From Streptomyces sp. NBC_00620 (lineage in GTDB: Bacteria; Actinomycetota; Actinomycetes; Streptomycetales; Streptomycetaceae): a DNA stretch of 64,000 nt. The stretch spans positions 496,001 through 560,000 of the forward strand of contig NZ_JAPENY010000002.1 of NCBI RefSeq assembly GCF_026341825.1. The letters are read 5' to 3'. The position numbers were made by a program, and so were the translations under genes. Under the pieces are notes generated by a model. It was not told where the DNA came from, did not search any database, and saw nothing but the letters and a program-made list of their open reading frames with translations. The stretch's first letter is position 1. Every line of letters starts with the position of its first letter. This document shows, in pieces, positions 28,113-37,082 of this stretch.

Positions 28113-29765
28113 ATGAACGCAGAAGGCCGTACCAGGCTCAACCAGACCCCCGAGTGGACCGCGCTGGCCAAGCACCGCGAGGAACTCGGGGAGACCCACC
28201 TGCGCGACCTGTTCGCGGCTGATCCCGGGCGCGGGACCGGATACACACTTGAGGTCGGCAATCTGCATGTCGACTACTCCAAGCACCTGGTCAACGACGA
28301 GACGCTGAGGCTGCTGCGCGAGCTGGCCGCGTCGGCCGACGTCTTCGGGCTGCGGGACGCCATGTTCCGCGGCGAGAAGATCAACACGACCGAGGACCGC
28401 GCGGTGCTGCACACCGCGCTGCGCGCCCCGAGCGGCACGGTCGTCGAGGTCGACGGCGAGAACGTCGTCCCGGCCGTGCACGCGGTGCTCGACAAGATGG
28501 CCCGCTTCTCCGAGCGCGTCCGCTCCGGTGAGTGGACCGGCCACACCGGCAAGCGCATCAAGAACATCGTCAACGTCGGTATCGGCGGCTCCGACCTCGG
28601 TCCGGCGATGGCGTACGAGGTGCTGCGCTCCTTCACCGACCGCGACCTTACGGTCCGCTTCGTGTCGAACGTGGACGGCGCCGACCTGCACGAGGCCGTG
28701 CGGGACCTCGACCCGGCCGAGACGCTGTTCATCATCGCCTCGAAGACGTTCACCACGATCGAGACGATCACGAACGCGACCTCGGCCAGGAACTGGCTGC
28801 AGACCGAGCTGAAGGCCGGTCAGGAAGCCGTCGCCAAGCACTTCGTGGCGCTGTCGACCAACGCGGAGAAGGTGTCGGACTTCGGCATCGACACGGCGAA
28901 CATGTTCGGGTTCTGGGACTGGGTCGGCGGGCGGTACTCGTTCGACTCGGCGATCGGTCTCTCGCTGATGATCGCCATCGGGCCCGACCAGTTCCGGTCG
29001 ATGCTCGACGGCTTCAGGATCGTGGACGAGCACTTCCGCACCGCGCCCGCCGAGTCCAACGTGCCTTTGCTGCTCGGCCTGTTGGGCATCTGGTACGGCA
29101 ACTTCCACGACGCCCAGGCGCACGCGGTGCTGCCGTACTCGCACTACCTGTCCAAGTTCACCGCGTACCTGCAGCAGCTGGACATGGAGTCCAATGGCAA
29201 GTCCGTGGACCGGGACGGGGTTCCCGTGGAGTGGGAGACGGGTCCTGTCGTGTGGGGGACGCCCGGCACCAACGGGCAGCACGCGTACTACCAGCTCATC
29301 CACCAGGGCACGAAGCTGATCCCGGCCGACTTCATCGGCTTCGCCGAGCCCGTCGCCGATCTGCTGCCCGGTCTGGTCGCCCAGCACGACCTGCTGATGG
29401 CGAACTTCTTCGCGCAGACGCAGGCGCTGGCCTTCGGCAAGACGCCGGACGAGGTGCGGGCGGAGGGGGTGCCCGAGGAGCTGGTGCCGCACAAGACGTT
29501 CAAGGGGAACCACCCGACGACGACGATCCTCGCGCGGGATCTGACGCCGTCGGTCCTGGGGCAGCTGATCGCCCTCTACGAACACAAGGTGTTCGTCCAG
29601 GGGGCCGTCTGGAACATCGACTCCTTCGACCAGTGGGGGGTCGAGCTCGGCAAGGTGCTGGCCAAGCGGATTGAGCCGGCGTTGGCGGAGGGGGCCGATG
29701 TGCCCGGGCTCGACGCGTCGACGACGGCGCTGGTGGCCAAGTACCGGGAGTTGCGGGGGCGTTAG
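28113..29765 (+). CDS. pgi: Glucose-6-phosphate isomerase
   Basis: This enzyme interconverts glucose-6-phosphate and fructose-6-phosphate at the branch point with the pentose phosphate genes that follow. The 550-residue protein has VGIGGSDLGP, the signature WVGGRYSFDSAIGL, and GTNGQHAYYQLIHQGT with the active-site His. It is a full-length eukaryote/E. coli-type enzyme. The ATG at 28113 has GGCGGAAG upstream; earlier in-frame codons cover the non-conserved leader. A palindromic repeat element follows. Confidence 0.97.
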   Translation: MNAEGRTRLNQTPEWTALAKHREELGETHLRDLFAADPGRGTGYTLEVGNLHVDYSKHLVNDETLRLLRELAASADVFGLRDAMFRGEKINTTEDRAVLHTALRAPSGTVVEVDGENVVPAVHAVLDKMARFSERVRSGEWTGHTGKRIKNIVNVGIGGSDLGPAMAYEVLRSFTDRDLTVRFVSNVDGADLHEAVRDLDPAETLFIIASKTFTTIETITNATSARNWLQTELKAGQEAVAKHFVALSTNAEKVSDFGIDTANMFGFWDWVGGRYSFDSAIGLSLMIAIGPDQFRSMLDGFRIVDEHFRTAPAESNVPLLLGLLGIWYGNFHDAQAHAVLPYSHYLSKFTAYLQQLDMESNGKSVDRDGVPVEWETGPVVWGTPGTNGQHAYYQLIHQGTKLIPADFIGFAEPVADLLPGLVAQHDLLMANFFAQTQALAFGKTPDEVRAEGVPEELVPHKTFKGNHPTTTILARDLTPSVLGQLIALYEHKVFVQGAVWNIDSFDQWGVELGKVLAKRIEPALAEGADVPGLDASTTALVAKYRELRGR

Positions 29766-29780
29766 CCGGGTGGGCGGTGG

Positions 29781-30056
29781 GTTTCTCGCCCCCTCCGCCC
29801 CTACCCGTCCCGTTCCTGGGGGCTGCCGTCCCCAGACCCCCGCTGTCGGCCTGAACGGCCTCGTCCTCAAACGCCGGACGGGCTGAAAGATCTCCCCCGG
29901 CCGGGATGAAGAGCGCAGCCCCCACGGGTGGGTGGGGGATCGGGATGGCGTCGCTTTGTCCTCAAACGCCGGACGGGCTGAACCCCGCGGAGCGGGGGTT
30001 CGGGGGCGGAGCCCCCAAGGGACGGGAATGGGTAGGGGCGGCGGGGGCGAAACAAA
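29781..30056. repeat. Palindromic dispersed repeat element between pgi and pgl
   Basis: The 310-bp convergent gap holds a complex repeat. The outer parts (29781-29832 and 30001-30056) are imperfect inverted copies of each other. Inside, a 25-bp direct repeat containing CTCAAACGCCGGACGGGCTG occurs at 29863-29887 and 29958-29982, period 95. Two small hairpins follow at 29981-30000 and 30002-30016. No gene is seen. The direct-repeat core is a sequence I recognise as common in Streptomyces intergenic regions. It can terminate both converging units. Confidence 0.82.
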
Positions 30057-30075
30057 TCCCCTGCCGCCCCTACCC

Positions 30076-30858
30076 TCACGCCGAAGCCGGCGGATACAGC
30101 GAGCGCGGCAGCTGGGAAGCCGCTGCCGCGTCCAGGAGCCACAGGGTGCGGGAGCGGCCCTGGGCGCCGGCGGCCGGAGCCTGTACCTCGCCCGCGCCCG
30201 ACAGGGCGATCGCCGCGGCCTGGGCCTTGTCCTCGCCCGCCGCGAGCAGCCACACCTCGCGCGCGGAGCGGATCGCGGGGAGGGTGAGGGAGATCCGGGT
30301 CGGCGGAGGCTTGGGGGCGCCATGAACGCCGACCACCGTGCGTTCGGTCTCCCGTACCGCGGGCAGCTCGGGGAAGAGCGAGGCCACGTGGGTGTCCGGG
30401 CCGACGCCCAGCATCAGGACGTCGAAGGTGGGGACGGAGCCGTGGTTCTCGGGGCCCGCCGCCTTCGCGAGCTCGGCCTCGTACGCCTCCGCCGCAGCGT
30501 CCACATCGGAGCCGTACGGGCCGTCCGACGCGGGCATCGCGTGCACCCGGGCGGGATCCAGCGGCACGGAGTCCAGGAGCGCCGCACGGGCCTGCGTGTC
30601 ATTGCGATCCGGGTCGCCTCCCGGCAGGAACCGCTCGTCGCCCCACCACAGGTCGAGGCGGCCCCAGTCGACGGCGTCCCGGGCGGGGGCCGAACTCAGC
30701 GCCGCCAGGAGCCCATTGCCGTTGCGGCCGCCCGTGAGCACGATCGAGGCGTAGCCGCGCGAGGCCTGCGCGTCCACGATCTTCGTGATCAGCCGGGCCG
30801 CGGCGGCCTGGGCCATCAGCTCCTTGTCGCGGTGGACGACCAGTTGCGGAGTGCTCAC
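30076..30858 (-). CDS. pgl: 6-Phosphogluconolactonase
   Basis: This enzyme hydrolyses 6-phosphoglucono-lactone, the second step of the oxidative pentose phosphate pathway. The 260-residue protein has GGRNGNGLLAAL, the WWGDERF segment, and the GVGPDTHVASLFP motif of the NagB/DevB-like family. The start is GTG 30858, giving VSTPQLVVH, and it overlaps the opcA stop by four bases (GTGA). It is the last gene of the tkt-tal-zwf-opcA-pgl operon. Confidence 0.96.
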   Translation of the reverse strand: MSTPQLVVHRDKELMAQAAAARLITKIVDAQASRGYASIVLTGGRNGNGLLAALSSAPARDAVDWGRLDLWWGDERFLPGGDPDRNDTQARAALLDSVPLDPARVHAMPASDGPYGSDVDAAAEAYEAELAKAAGPENHGSVPTFDVLMLGVGPDTHVASLFPELPAVRETERTVVGVHGAPKPPPTRISLTLPAIRSAREVWLLAAGEDKAQAAAIALSGAGEVQAPAAGAQGRSRTLWLLDAAAASQLPRSLYPPASA

Positions 30859-31934
30859 TTGGCCGTCCCCTTGGCCGGGGGCATGTGCGCCGGAGTGGGC
30901 CGGCTGCCGTCGCCGCCGGCGGACGCCGACTTCGACTTCGAGGCCGAGTCGGACACGGCGGACGCCGGAGTCCGGGTGGGAAGCGGAGACCTGTCCGCCG
31001 ACGACGGAGTGCCTCCCAGCCGGTCCACCCCGAACCGCAACGCCGACGCGTAGGTGTCGTCCGGGTCGAGCCGGCGCAGCTCCTCCGCCATCAGCTCGGA
31101 GGTCTCGCGGCGCTTGAGCGCCACCGCGCGGTCCGGCTGGCCCTGGAGCGTCAGCGTGGCCATCGCTCCGTCCGGACGGTGCAGCGTGACGGGACCACCG
31201 GTGGTCTCCAACCGCACCTGGGTCAGCCCAGGGCCGCCGGAGACCCCGCGCCGGACGTGCACATGCAGCCGGTCGGCGAGCCACATGGCCAGCAGTTCGA
31301 CGCTCGGGTTGAACTCCTCGCCCGACACCTCCGCCGAGATGACCTCGCAGTCCACCTGGTCGAGGGCGGCGGCCAGCATGGAGCGCCAGGGGGTGATCCG
31401 GGCCCACGCCAGGTCGGTGTCGCCCGGCTCGTAGTTCTCGGCGCGGGTGCGCAGTTCGTCGACGGGCTTCTCCGACGAGTAGCTGTCGGTGACCCTGCGC
31501 TGGCCCAGGGCCCCCAGGGGGTCCTTGGCCGGGTCGCTGGGGGAGCCCACCGGCCACCAGACCACGACCGGCGCGTCCGGCAGGAGCAGCGGGAGTGCGA
31601 CGGACTGGGCGTGGTCCGCGACCTCGCCGTAGAGCCGCAGGACGACCGTCTCGCCGGTGCCCGCGTCCGCACCGACCCGTACCTCGGCGTCGAGGCGGGA
31701 CTGCGTGCGGTCGCGCGGCGAGCGGGAGACGCGCTTGACCACCACGATGGTGCGCGAGGGGTGCTCACGGGAGGCGTCGTTGGCGGACTTGAGGGCGTCG
31801 TACGCGTTCTCCTCGTCGGTGACGATGACGAGGGTGAGCACCATGCCGACGGCGGGGGTGCCGATGGCCCGGCGGCCCTTCACGAGCGCCTTGTTGATCT
31901 TGCTGGCTGTGGTGTCCGTGAGATCTATCTTCAT
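30855..31934 (-). CDS. opcA: Glucose-6-phosphate dehydrogenase assembly protein OpcA
   Basis: OpcA is required for full assembly or activity of glucose-6-phosphate dehydrogenase in cyanobacteria and actinobacteria. The 359-residue protein shows PVVVWWPVGSPSDPAKDP and the ARITPWRSMLAAALDQ segment typical of the family. The C-terminal 55 residues are Ser/Ala/Pro-rich and probably disordered. It overlaps zwf by ATGA and pgl by GTGA, so subunit and activator are made together. Confidence 0.96.
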   Translation of the reverse strand: MKIDLTDTTASKINKALVKGRRAIGTPAVGMVLTLVIVTDEENAYDALKSANDASREHPSRTIVVVKRVSRSPRDRTQSRLDAEVRVGADAGTGETVVLRLYGEVADHAQSVALPLLLPDAPVVVWWPVGSPSDPAKDPLGALGQRRVTDSYSSEKPVDELRTRAENYEPGDTDLAWARITPWRSMLAAALDQVDCEVISAEVSGEEFNPSVELLAMWLADRLHVHVRRGVSGGPGLTQVRLETTGGPVTLHRPDGAMATLTLQGQPDRAVALKRRETSELMAEELRRLDPDDTYASALRFGVDRLGGTPSSADRSPLPTRTPASAVSDSASKSKSASAGGDGSRPTPAHMPPAKGTAK

Positions 31935-33454
31935 GGGCGACGCCAGCTCCGTCCGTCTCGCTCGAGCATTTCGTCCGCCTCGACGGGTCCCCAGGTGCCC
32001 GAGGGGTACTGGGCGGGCTTGCCGTGCTTGTCCCAGTACTGCTCGATCGGGTCGAGGATCTTCCAGGACAGCTCGACCTCTTCGGTGCGCGGGAAGAGGT
32101 TCGAGTCGCCCAGGAGGACGTCGAGGATCAGGCGCTCGTACGCCTCCGGGCTCGACTCCGTGAAGGACTCGCCGTACGCGAAGTCCATCGAGACGTCCCG
32201 GATCTCCATGGAGGTGCCGGGGACCTTGGAGCCGAAGCGGACCGTGATGCCCTCGTCGGGCTGGACGCGGATGACGATCGCGTTCTGGCCCAGCTCCTCC
32301 GTGGCCGTGTGGTCGAAGGGGGAGTGCGGGGCGCGCTGGAAGACGACCGCGATCTCGGTGACGCGGCGGCCCAGGCGCTTGCCGGTGCGGAGGTAGAAGG
32401 GGACCCCGGCCCAGCGGCGGTTGTCCACCTCCACCTTGATCGCGGCGTAGGTGTCGGTCTTCGACTTGGGGTCGATGCCGTCTTCCTGGAGGTAGCCGAC
32501 GGCCTTCTCGCCGCCCTGCCAGCCGGCCGCGTACTGCCCGCGCACGGTGTCGCGGCCCAGATCCTGGGAGATCTTGACCGCGCCGAGGACCTTGGTCTTC
32601 TCGGCCGCGAGCGCGTCCGCGTCGAAGGAGGCGGGTTCCTCCATGGCCGTGAGGGCCATCAGCTGGAGCAGGTGGTTCTGGATGACGTCACGGGCCGCGC
32701 CGATGCCGTCGTAGTAGCCGGCCCGGCCGCCGATGCCGATGTCCTCGGCCATCGTGATCTGCACGTGGTCGACGAACGACCGGTTCCAGACCGGTTCGAA
32801 CATCGTGTTGGCGAAGCGGAGCGCCAGGATGTTCTGGACGGTTTCCTTGCCCAGGTAGTGGTCGATACGGAAGACCTGGTCCGAGGCGAACACCTCGTGC
32901 ACGACCGCGTTGAGCTCCTCGGCCGACTTGAGGTCGTGTCCGAAGGGCTTCTCGATGACCGCACGGCGCCAGGAACCGCTCGCCTGTTCGGCAAGGCGGT
33001 GCTTCTTCAGCTGCTTGATGACCACCGGGAAGGCGGACGGCGGCACGGAGAGGTAGAAGGCGAAGTTGCCGCCCGTGCCCTGTGCCTTGTCCAGCTCGTC
33101 GATCGTGGTGCGCAGCCGCTCGAAGGAGTCGTCGTCGTCGAAGGTGCCCTGCACGAAGCGCATGCCCTGGACGAGCTGCTGCCAGACCTCCTCGCGGAAG
33201 GGTGTGCGGGAGTGTTCCTTGACCGCGTCGTGGACCTCCTGCGCGAAGTCCTCGTTGGCCCACTCGCGCCGGGCGAAGCCGACGAGTGAGAAGCCCGGCG
33301 GCAGCAGACCCCGGTTGGCGAGGTCGTATACGGCGGGCATCAGCTTTTTACGTGACAAATCGCCCGTGACGCCGAAGATGACCAGGCCCGACGGCCCCGC
33401 GATACGCGGGAGCCGTCGGTCTGCGGGGTCACGCAGCGGGTTGCTGCTTGACAA
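31931..33454 (-). CDS. zwf: Glucose-6-phosphate 1-dehydrogenase
   Basis: This enzyme oxidises glucose-6-phosphate to 6-phosphoglucono-lactone and makes NADPH. The 507-residue protein has FGVTGDLSRKKLMPAVYDL, the active-site RIDHYLGKE, and standard length. The start is the TTG at 33454: it reads LSSSNPLRD, has an excellent GGAGGG site eight bases upstream, and lies just after the tal stop (four-base gap). Other upstream starts would run into tal. The rare TTG start may keep its level in balance with the other enzymes. Confidence 0.96.
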   Translation of the reverse strand: MSSSNPLRDPADRRLPRIAGPSGLVIFGVTGDLSRKKLMPAVYDLANRGLLPPGFSLVGFARREWANEDFAQEVHDAVKEHSRTPFREEVWQQLVQGMRFVQGTFDDDDSFERLRTTIDELDKAQGTGGNFAFYLSVPPSAFPVVIKQLKKHRLAEQASGSWRRAVIEKPFGHDLKSAEELNAVVHEVFASDQVFRIDHYLGKETVQNILALRFANTMFEPVWNRSFVDHVQITMAEDIGIGGRAGYYDGIGAARDVIQNHLLQLMALTAMEEPASFDADALAAEKTKVLGAVKISQDLGRDTVRGQYAAGWQGGEKAVGYLQEDGIDPKSKTDTYAAIKVEVDNRRWAGVPFYLRTGKRLGRRVTEIAVVFQRAPHSPFDHTATEELGQNAIVIRVQPDEGITVRFGSKVPGTSMEIRDVSMDFAYGESFTESSPEAYERLILDVLLGDSNLFPRTEEVELSWKILDPIEQYWDKHGKPAQYPSGTWGPVEADEMLERDGRSWRRP

Positions 33455-33458
33455 GATT

Positions 33459-34577
33459 TCAGCCCTCCGAGGGGGCGAGGCGCTGGAGCTCTGCCTCTGT
33501 CGACTTGAGCAGGTCGTTCCAGGACGTCGCGAACTTCTCGACGCCCTCGTCCTCCAGGAGCTGGACCACGTCGTCGTACGAGATCCCGAGCTTCTCGACC
33601 GCGTCGAGCTCGGCACGGGACTGGTCGTACGTACCGGCGATGGTGTTGCCGGTGATCTTGCCGTGGTCCTCGGTGGCCTCGAGCGTGGCCTCCGGCATGG
33701 TGTTCACCGTGTTCGGCGCGACCAGGTCGTCGACGTACAGGGTGTCCTTGTACGCCTTGTCCTTGACGCCGGTCGAGGCCCACAGCGGGCGCTGCTTGTT
33801 GGCCTGCGCCTTGTCGAGGGCGGCCCAGCGGTCGGAGGAGAAGACCTCCTCGTACGCCTCGTAGGCCAGCCGCGCGTTGGCGAGGCCCGCCTTGCCGCGG
33901 GCGGCCTTCGCCTCGTCCGTGCCCAGGGCGTCGATCCGCTTGTCGATCTCGGTGTCCACGCGGGACACGAAGAACGACGCCACCGAGTGGATCTTGGAGA
34001 GGTCGAGGCCGGCGGCCTTGGCCTTCTCCAGGCCCGCGAGGTAGGCGTCCATGACCTCGCGGTAGCGGGCGAGCGAGAAGATCAGCGTGACGTTGACGCT
34101 GATGCCCTTGCCGATGACCTCGGTGATCGCGGGCAGGCCCGCCTTGGTCGCCGGGATCTTGATGAGGGTGTTGGGGCGGTCCACCAGCCAGGCCAGCTGC
34201 TTGGCCTCGGCGACGGTGGCCGTCGTGTTGTGGGCAAGGCGCGGGTCGACCTCGATCGAGACCCGGCCGTCCTGGCCCTGCGTGGCGTCGAAGACCGGGC
34301 GCAGGATGTCGGCGGCGTCACGGACGTCCGCCGTCGTGATCATGCGGATGGCCTCGTCGACGGTGACCTTGCGGGCAGCGAGCTCGGTGAGCTGCTGCTC
34401 GTAGCCGTCGCCGCCGGCGATCGCCTTCTGGAAGATCGACGGGTTGGTGGTGACGCCCACGACGTGCTGCTGGTCGATCAGTTCGGCGAGATTGCCGGAC
34501 GTGATCCGCTTGCGCGACAGGTCGTCCAGCCAGATCGCGACGCCTTCCTCGGAGAGGCGCTTGAGTGCGTCTGTCAT
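33459..34577 (-). CDS. tal: Transaldolase
   Basis: This enzyme transfers a dihydroxyacetone unit from sedoheptulose-7-phosphate to glyceraldehyde-3-phosphate. The 372-residue protein has the Schiff-base Lys in IKIPATKAGL, GVTTNPSIFQKAI near the N-terminus, and SVNVTLIFSLARY. It is the long actinobacterial type. The ATG at 34577 starts MTDALKRL, 34 bases after tkt. Confidence 0.96.
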   Translation of the reverse strand: MTDALKRLSEEGVAIWLDDLSRKRITSGNLAELIDQQHVVGVTTNPSIFQKAIAGGDGYEQQLTELAARKVTVDEAIRMITTADVRDAADILRPVFDATQGQDGRVSIEVDPRLAHNTTATVAEAKQLAWLVDRPNTLIKIPATKAGLPAITEVIGKGISVNVTLIFSLARYREVMDAYLAGLEKAKAAGLDLSKIHSVASFFVSRVDTEIDKRIDALGTDEAKAARGKAGLANARLAYEAYEEVFSSDRWAALDKAQANKQRPLWASTGVKDKAYKDTLYVDDLVAPNTVNTMPEATLEATEDHGKITGNTIAGTYDQSRAELDAVEKLGISYDDVVQLLEDEGVEKFATSWNDLLKSTEAELQRLAPSEG

Positions 34578-34611
34578 GGAAATTGCATCTCCTACGTGTC
34601 GTGTACCAGCG

Positions 34612-36699
34612 TCAGCGCTGGGCTGCGGCGATCGATTCCCGGGCGGCGGATGCGACGTTCTCGGCAGTGAAACCGAACTCGCGGAAGAGCACCTTGCCAT
34701 CGGCAGAAGCACCGAAGTGCTCCAGCGAAACAATGCGTCCCGCGTCCCCGACGAACCGGTGCCAGGTGAGACCGATACCGGCCTCGACCGAAACCCGCGC
34801 CTTCACCGAAGGCGGCAGCACGCTGTCCCGGTACCCCTGGTCCTGCTCGTCGAACCACTCCACGCACGGCATGGACACGACCCGAGTCGGGATGCCCTCG
34901 GCCTGGAGCTGCTCACGCGCCTCGACGGCGACGTGCACCTCGGAGCCGGTGCCGATGAGGATGACCTCGGGCGAGCCGCCCTCGGCCTCGAACAGCACGT
35001 AACCGCCCTTGGCGGCATCCTCGTTGGCCTCGTACGTCGGTACACCCTGGCGGGTCAGCGCGAGGCCGTGCGGGGCACCCTTGCCGAACACCTTGGTGTA
35101 GCGCTTGAGGACCTCGCGCCAGGCGATCGTGGTCTCGTTGGCGTCCGCGGGACGGACGACGTTCAGACCGGGGATCGCGCGCAGCGAGGCCAGGTGCTCG
35201 ACCGGCTGGTGTGTCGGGCCGTCCTCGCCGAGGCCGATCGAGTCGTGCGTCCACACGTACGTCACCGGAGCGTGCATGAGGGCCGACAGCCGCACCGCGT
35301 TGCGCATGTAGTCGGAGAACACCAGGAAGGTGCCGCCGTAGATGCGGGTGTTGCCGTGCAGCGCGATGCCGTTCATCTCGGCGGCCATCGAGTGCTCGCG
35401 GATACCGAAGTGGATCGTGCGGCCGTACGGGTTCGCCTCCGGCAGCGGGTTGTCCGCCGGCAGGAAGGAGCTCGTCTTGTCGATGGTCGTGTTGTTCGAT
35501 CCTGCGAGGTCGGCGGAGCCGCCCCAGAGCTCGGGGATGACCGCACCGAGGGCCTGGAGGACCTTGCCGGACGCGGCACGGGTGGCGACACCCTTGCCCG
35601 CCTCGAACACCGGAAGCTGCGACTCCCAGCCCGCGGGCAGCTCACCCGCGGCGATGCGGTCGAACTCGGCGGCACGCTCAGGATTGGCCGTACGCCAGGC
35701 CGCGAAGCCCTTCTCCCACTCACCCTTGGCCTCACGGCCGCGGTCCAGGGCCCCGCGGGTGTGCGCGAGGACCTCCTCGGCGACCTCGAAGCTCTGCTCC
35801 GGGTCGAAGCCGAGCACGCGCTTGGTGGCCGCGACCTCGTCGTCGCCGAGCGCCGAGCCGTGCGCGGCCTCGGTGTTCTGCGCGTTCGGGGCGGGCCAGG
35901 CGATGATCGAGCGCATCGCGATGAAGGAGGGCTTGTCCGTCACCAGCTTCGCGGCCTCGATGGCGTTGTAGATGGCGTGCGGGTCGAGGTCGCCGTCCGG
36001 CTTCGGGGCGATCCGCTGCACATGCCAGCCGTACGCCTCGTACCGCTTGACGGTGTCCTCGGAGACGGCCGTCTCGGTGTCGCCCTCGATCGAGATGTGG
36101 TTGTCGTCCCACAGCAGGATCAGGTTGCCGAGCTCCTGGTGACCGGCCATCGAGGACGCCTCGGCGGAGATGCCCTCCTGGAGGCAGCCGTCACCGGCGA
36201 TCGCGAAGATGAAGTGGTCGAACGGGGACTCACCCTGGGGGGCGTCCGGATCGAACAAGCCGCGCTCGTAACGGCTGGCCATCGCCATGCCCACCGCGTT
36301 GGCGACACCCTGGCCGAGCGGCCCCGTCGTCGTCTCCACGCCGGGGGTGTGCCCGTACTCGGGGTGGCCGGGCGTCCTGCTGCCCCACGTCCTGAAGGCC
36401 TTGAGATCGTCCAGCTCCAGGCCGAATCCGGCCAGGTACAGCTGGGTGTAGAGGGTCAGGGACGAGTGCCCCGCGGACAGCACGAAACGGTCGCGTCCGG
36501 TCCAGTCGGGGTCCGCCGGGTCGTGCCGCATCACCTTCTGGAAGAGGGTGTACGCGGCGGGCGCCAGGCTCATCGCCGTACCGGGATGGCCGTTACCGAC
36601 CTTCTGTACGGCATCGGCGGCCAGGACGCGGGCGGTGTCCACAGCCCGCTGGTCCAACTCGGTCCACTCGAGGTCTGTGGTGGTCGGCTTGGTGCTCAC
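34612..36699 (-). CDS. tkt: Transketolase
   Basis: This thiamine-diphosphate enzyme moves two-carbon units in the non-oxidative pentose phosphate pathway. The 695-residue protein has NGHPGTAMSLAP, the ThDP/Mg motif GDGCLQEGISAEASS with a following NLILLWDDN, and the HDSIGLGEDGPTHQP segment of the pyrimidine domain. The GTG at 36699 is 12 bases after AGGAG. It is the first gene of the operon, so its promoter is in the 383-bp gap to ctaB. Confidence 0.97.
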   Translation of the reverse strand: MSTKPTTTDLEWTELDQRAVDTARVLAADAVQKVGNGHPGTAMSLAPAAYTLFQKVMRHDPADPDWTGRDRFVLSAGHSSLTLYTQLYLAGFGLELDDLKAFRTWGSRTPGHPEYGHTPGVETTTGPLGQGVANAVGMAMASRYERGLFDPDAPQGESPFDHFIFAIAGDGCLQEGISAEASSMAGHQELGNLILLWDDNHISIEGDTETAVSEDTVKRYEAYGWHVQRIAPKPDGDLDPHAIYNAIEAAKLVTDKPSFIAMRSIIAWPAPNAQNTEAAHGSALGDDEVAATKRVLGFDPEQSFEVAEEVLAHTRGALDRGREAKGEWEKGFAAWRTANPERAAEFDRIAAGELPAGWESQLPVFEAGKGVATRAASGKVLQALGAVIPELWGGSADLAGSNNTTIDKTSSFLPADNPLPEANPYGRTIHFGIREHSMAAEMNGIALHGNTRIYGGTFLVFSDYMRNAVRLSALMHAPVTYVWTHDSIGLGEDGPTHQPVEHLASLRAIPGLNVVRPADANETTIAWREVLKRYTKVFGKGAPHGLALTRQGVPTYEANEDAAKGGYVLFEAEGGSPEVILIGTGSEVHVAVEAREQLQAEGIPTRVVSMPCVEWFDEQDQGYRDSVLPPSVKARVSVEAGIGLTWHRFVGDAGRIVSLEHFGASADGKVLFREFGFTAENVASAARESIAAAQR

Positions 36700-37082
36700 C
36701 CTGGGTCAGGGCTCCTCTCCACATGTTCCACATGTCGAATGCCGGCGCGCGTGCGCCCACCGGCCGTTGTCGAGCCTACCCCCGTAAGTACGTGCGTTTT
36801 TTCGAGTCATTCCAGACTGCCGGGAGTCTCCGGGATCCGCCTCCCGACCGGTCCATTCCGCATTCGGCAAGTGAATACGGAGCCGCTCGTCCGAGTGCTC
36901 AATCGAGCTTTGACACGCCCGTTGCGCGTGCGTCACCAGGCACCTGGTGCGACGTCCGCCAACACGACCCACCCCCGCGAATGTCGGGGTATGGGCAACG
37001 TCTACAGTGGCGTGGTACGCGCGAGCCTTTACGGGGAGTTCACACCCGGGGGCTTGCTGGGATGTCTCTGTCAGGGGTGTGC
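36700..37082. other. Divergent tkt-ctaB intergenic region
   Basis: This 383-bp gap must hold the promoters of both the pentose phosphate operon and ctaB. A direct repeat CCACATGT occurs at 36720-36727 and 36729-36736 close to tkt. A short T-run is at about 36798, within an A/T-rich patch. Reading frames here lack coding bias, and I see no convincing gene. No -10/-35 pair can be assigned with confidence. Confidence 0.5.

Noticed and set aside
29781..30056. Insertion sequence
   Set aside because: Inverted arms are present, but no transposase frame or target-site duplication can be seen.
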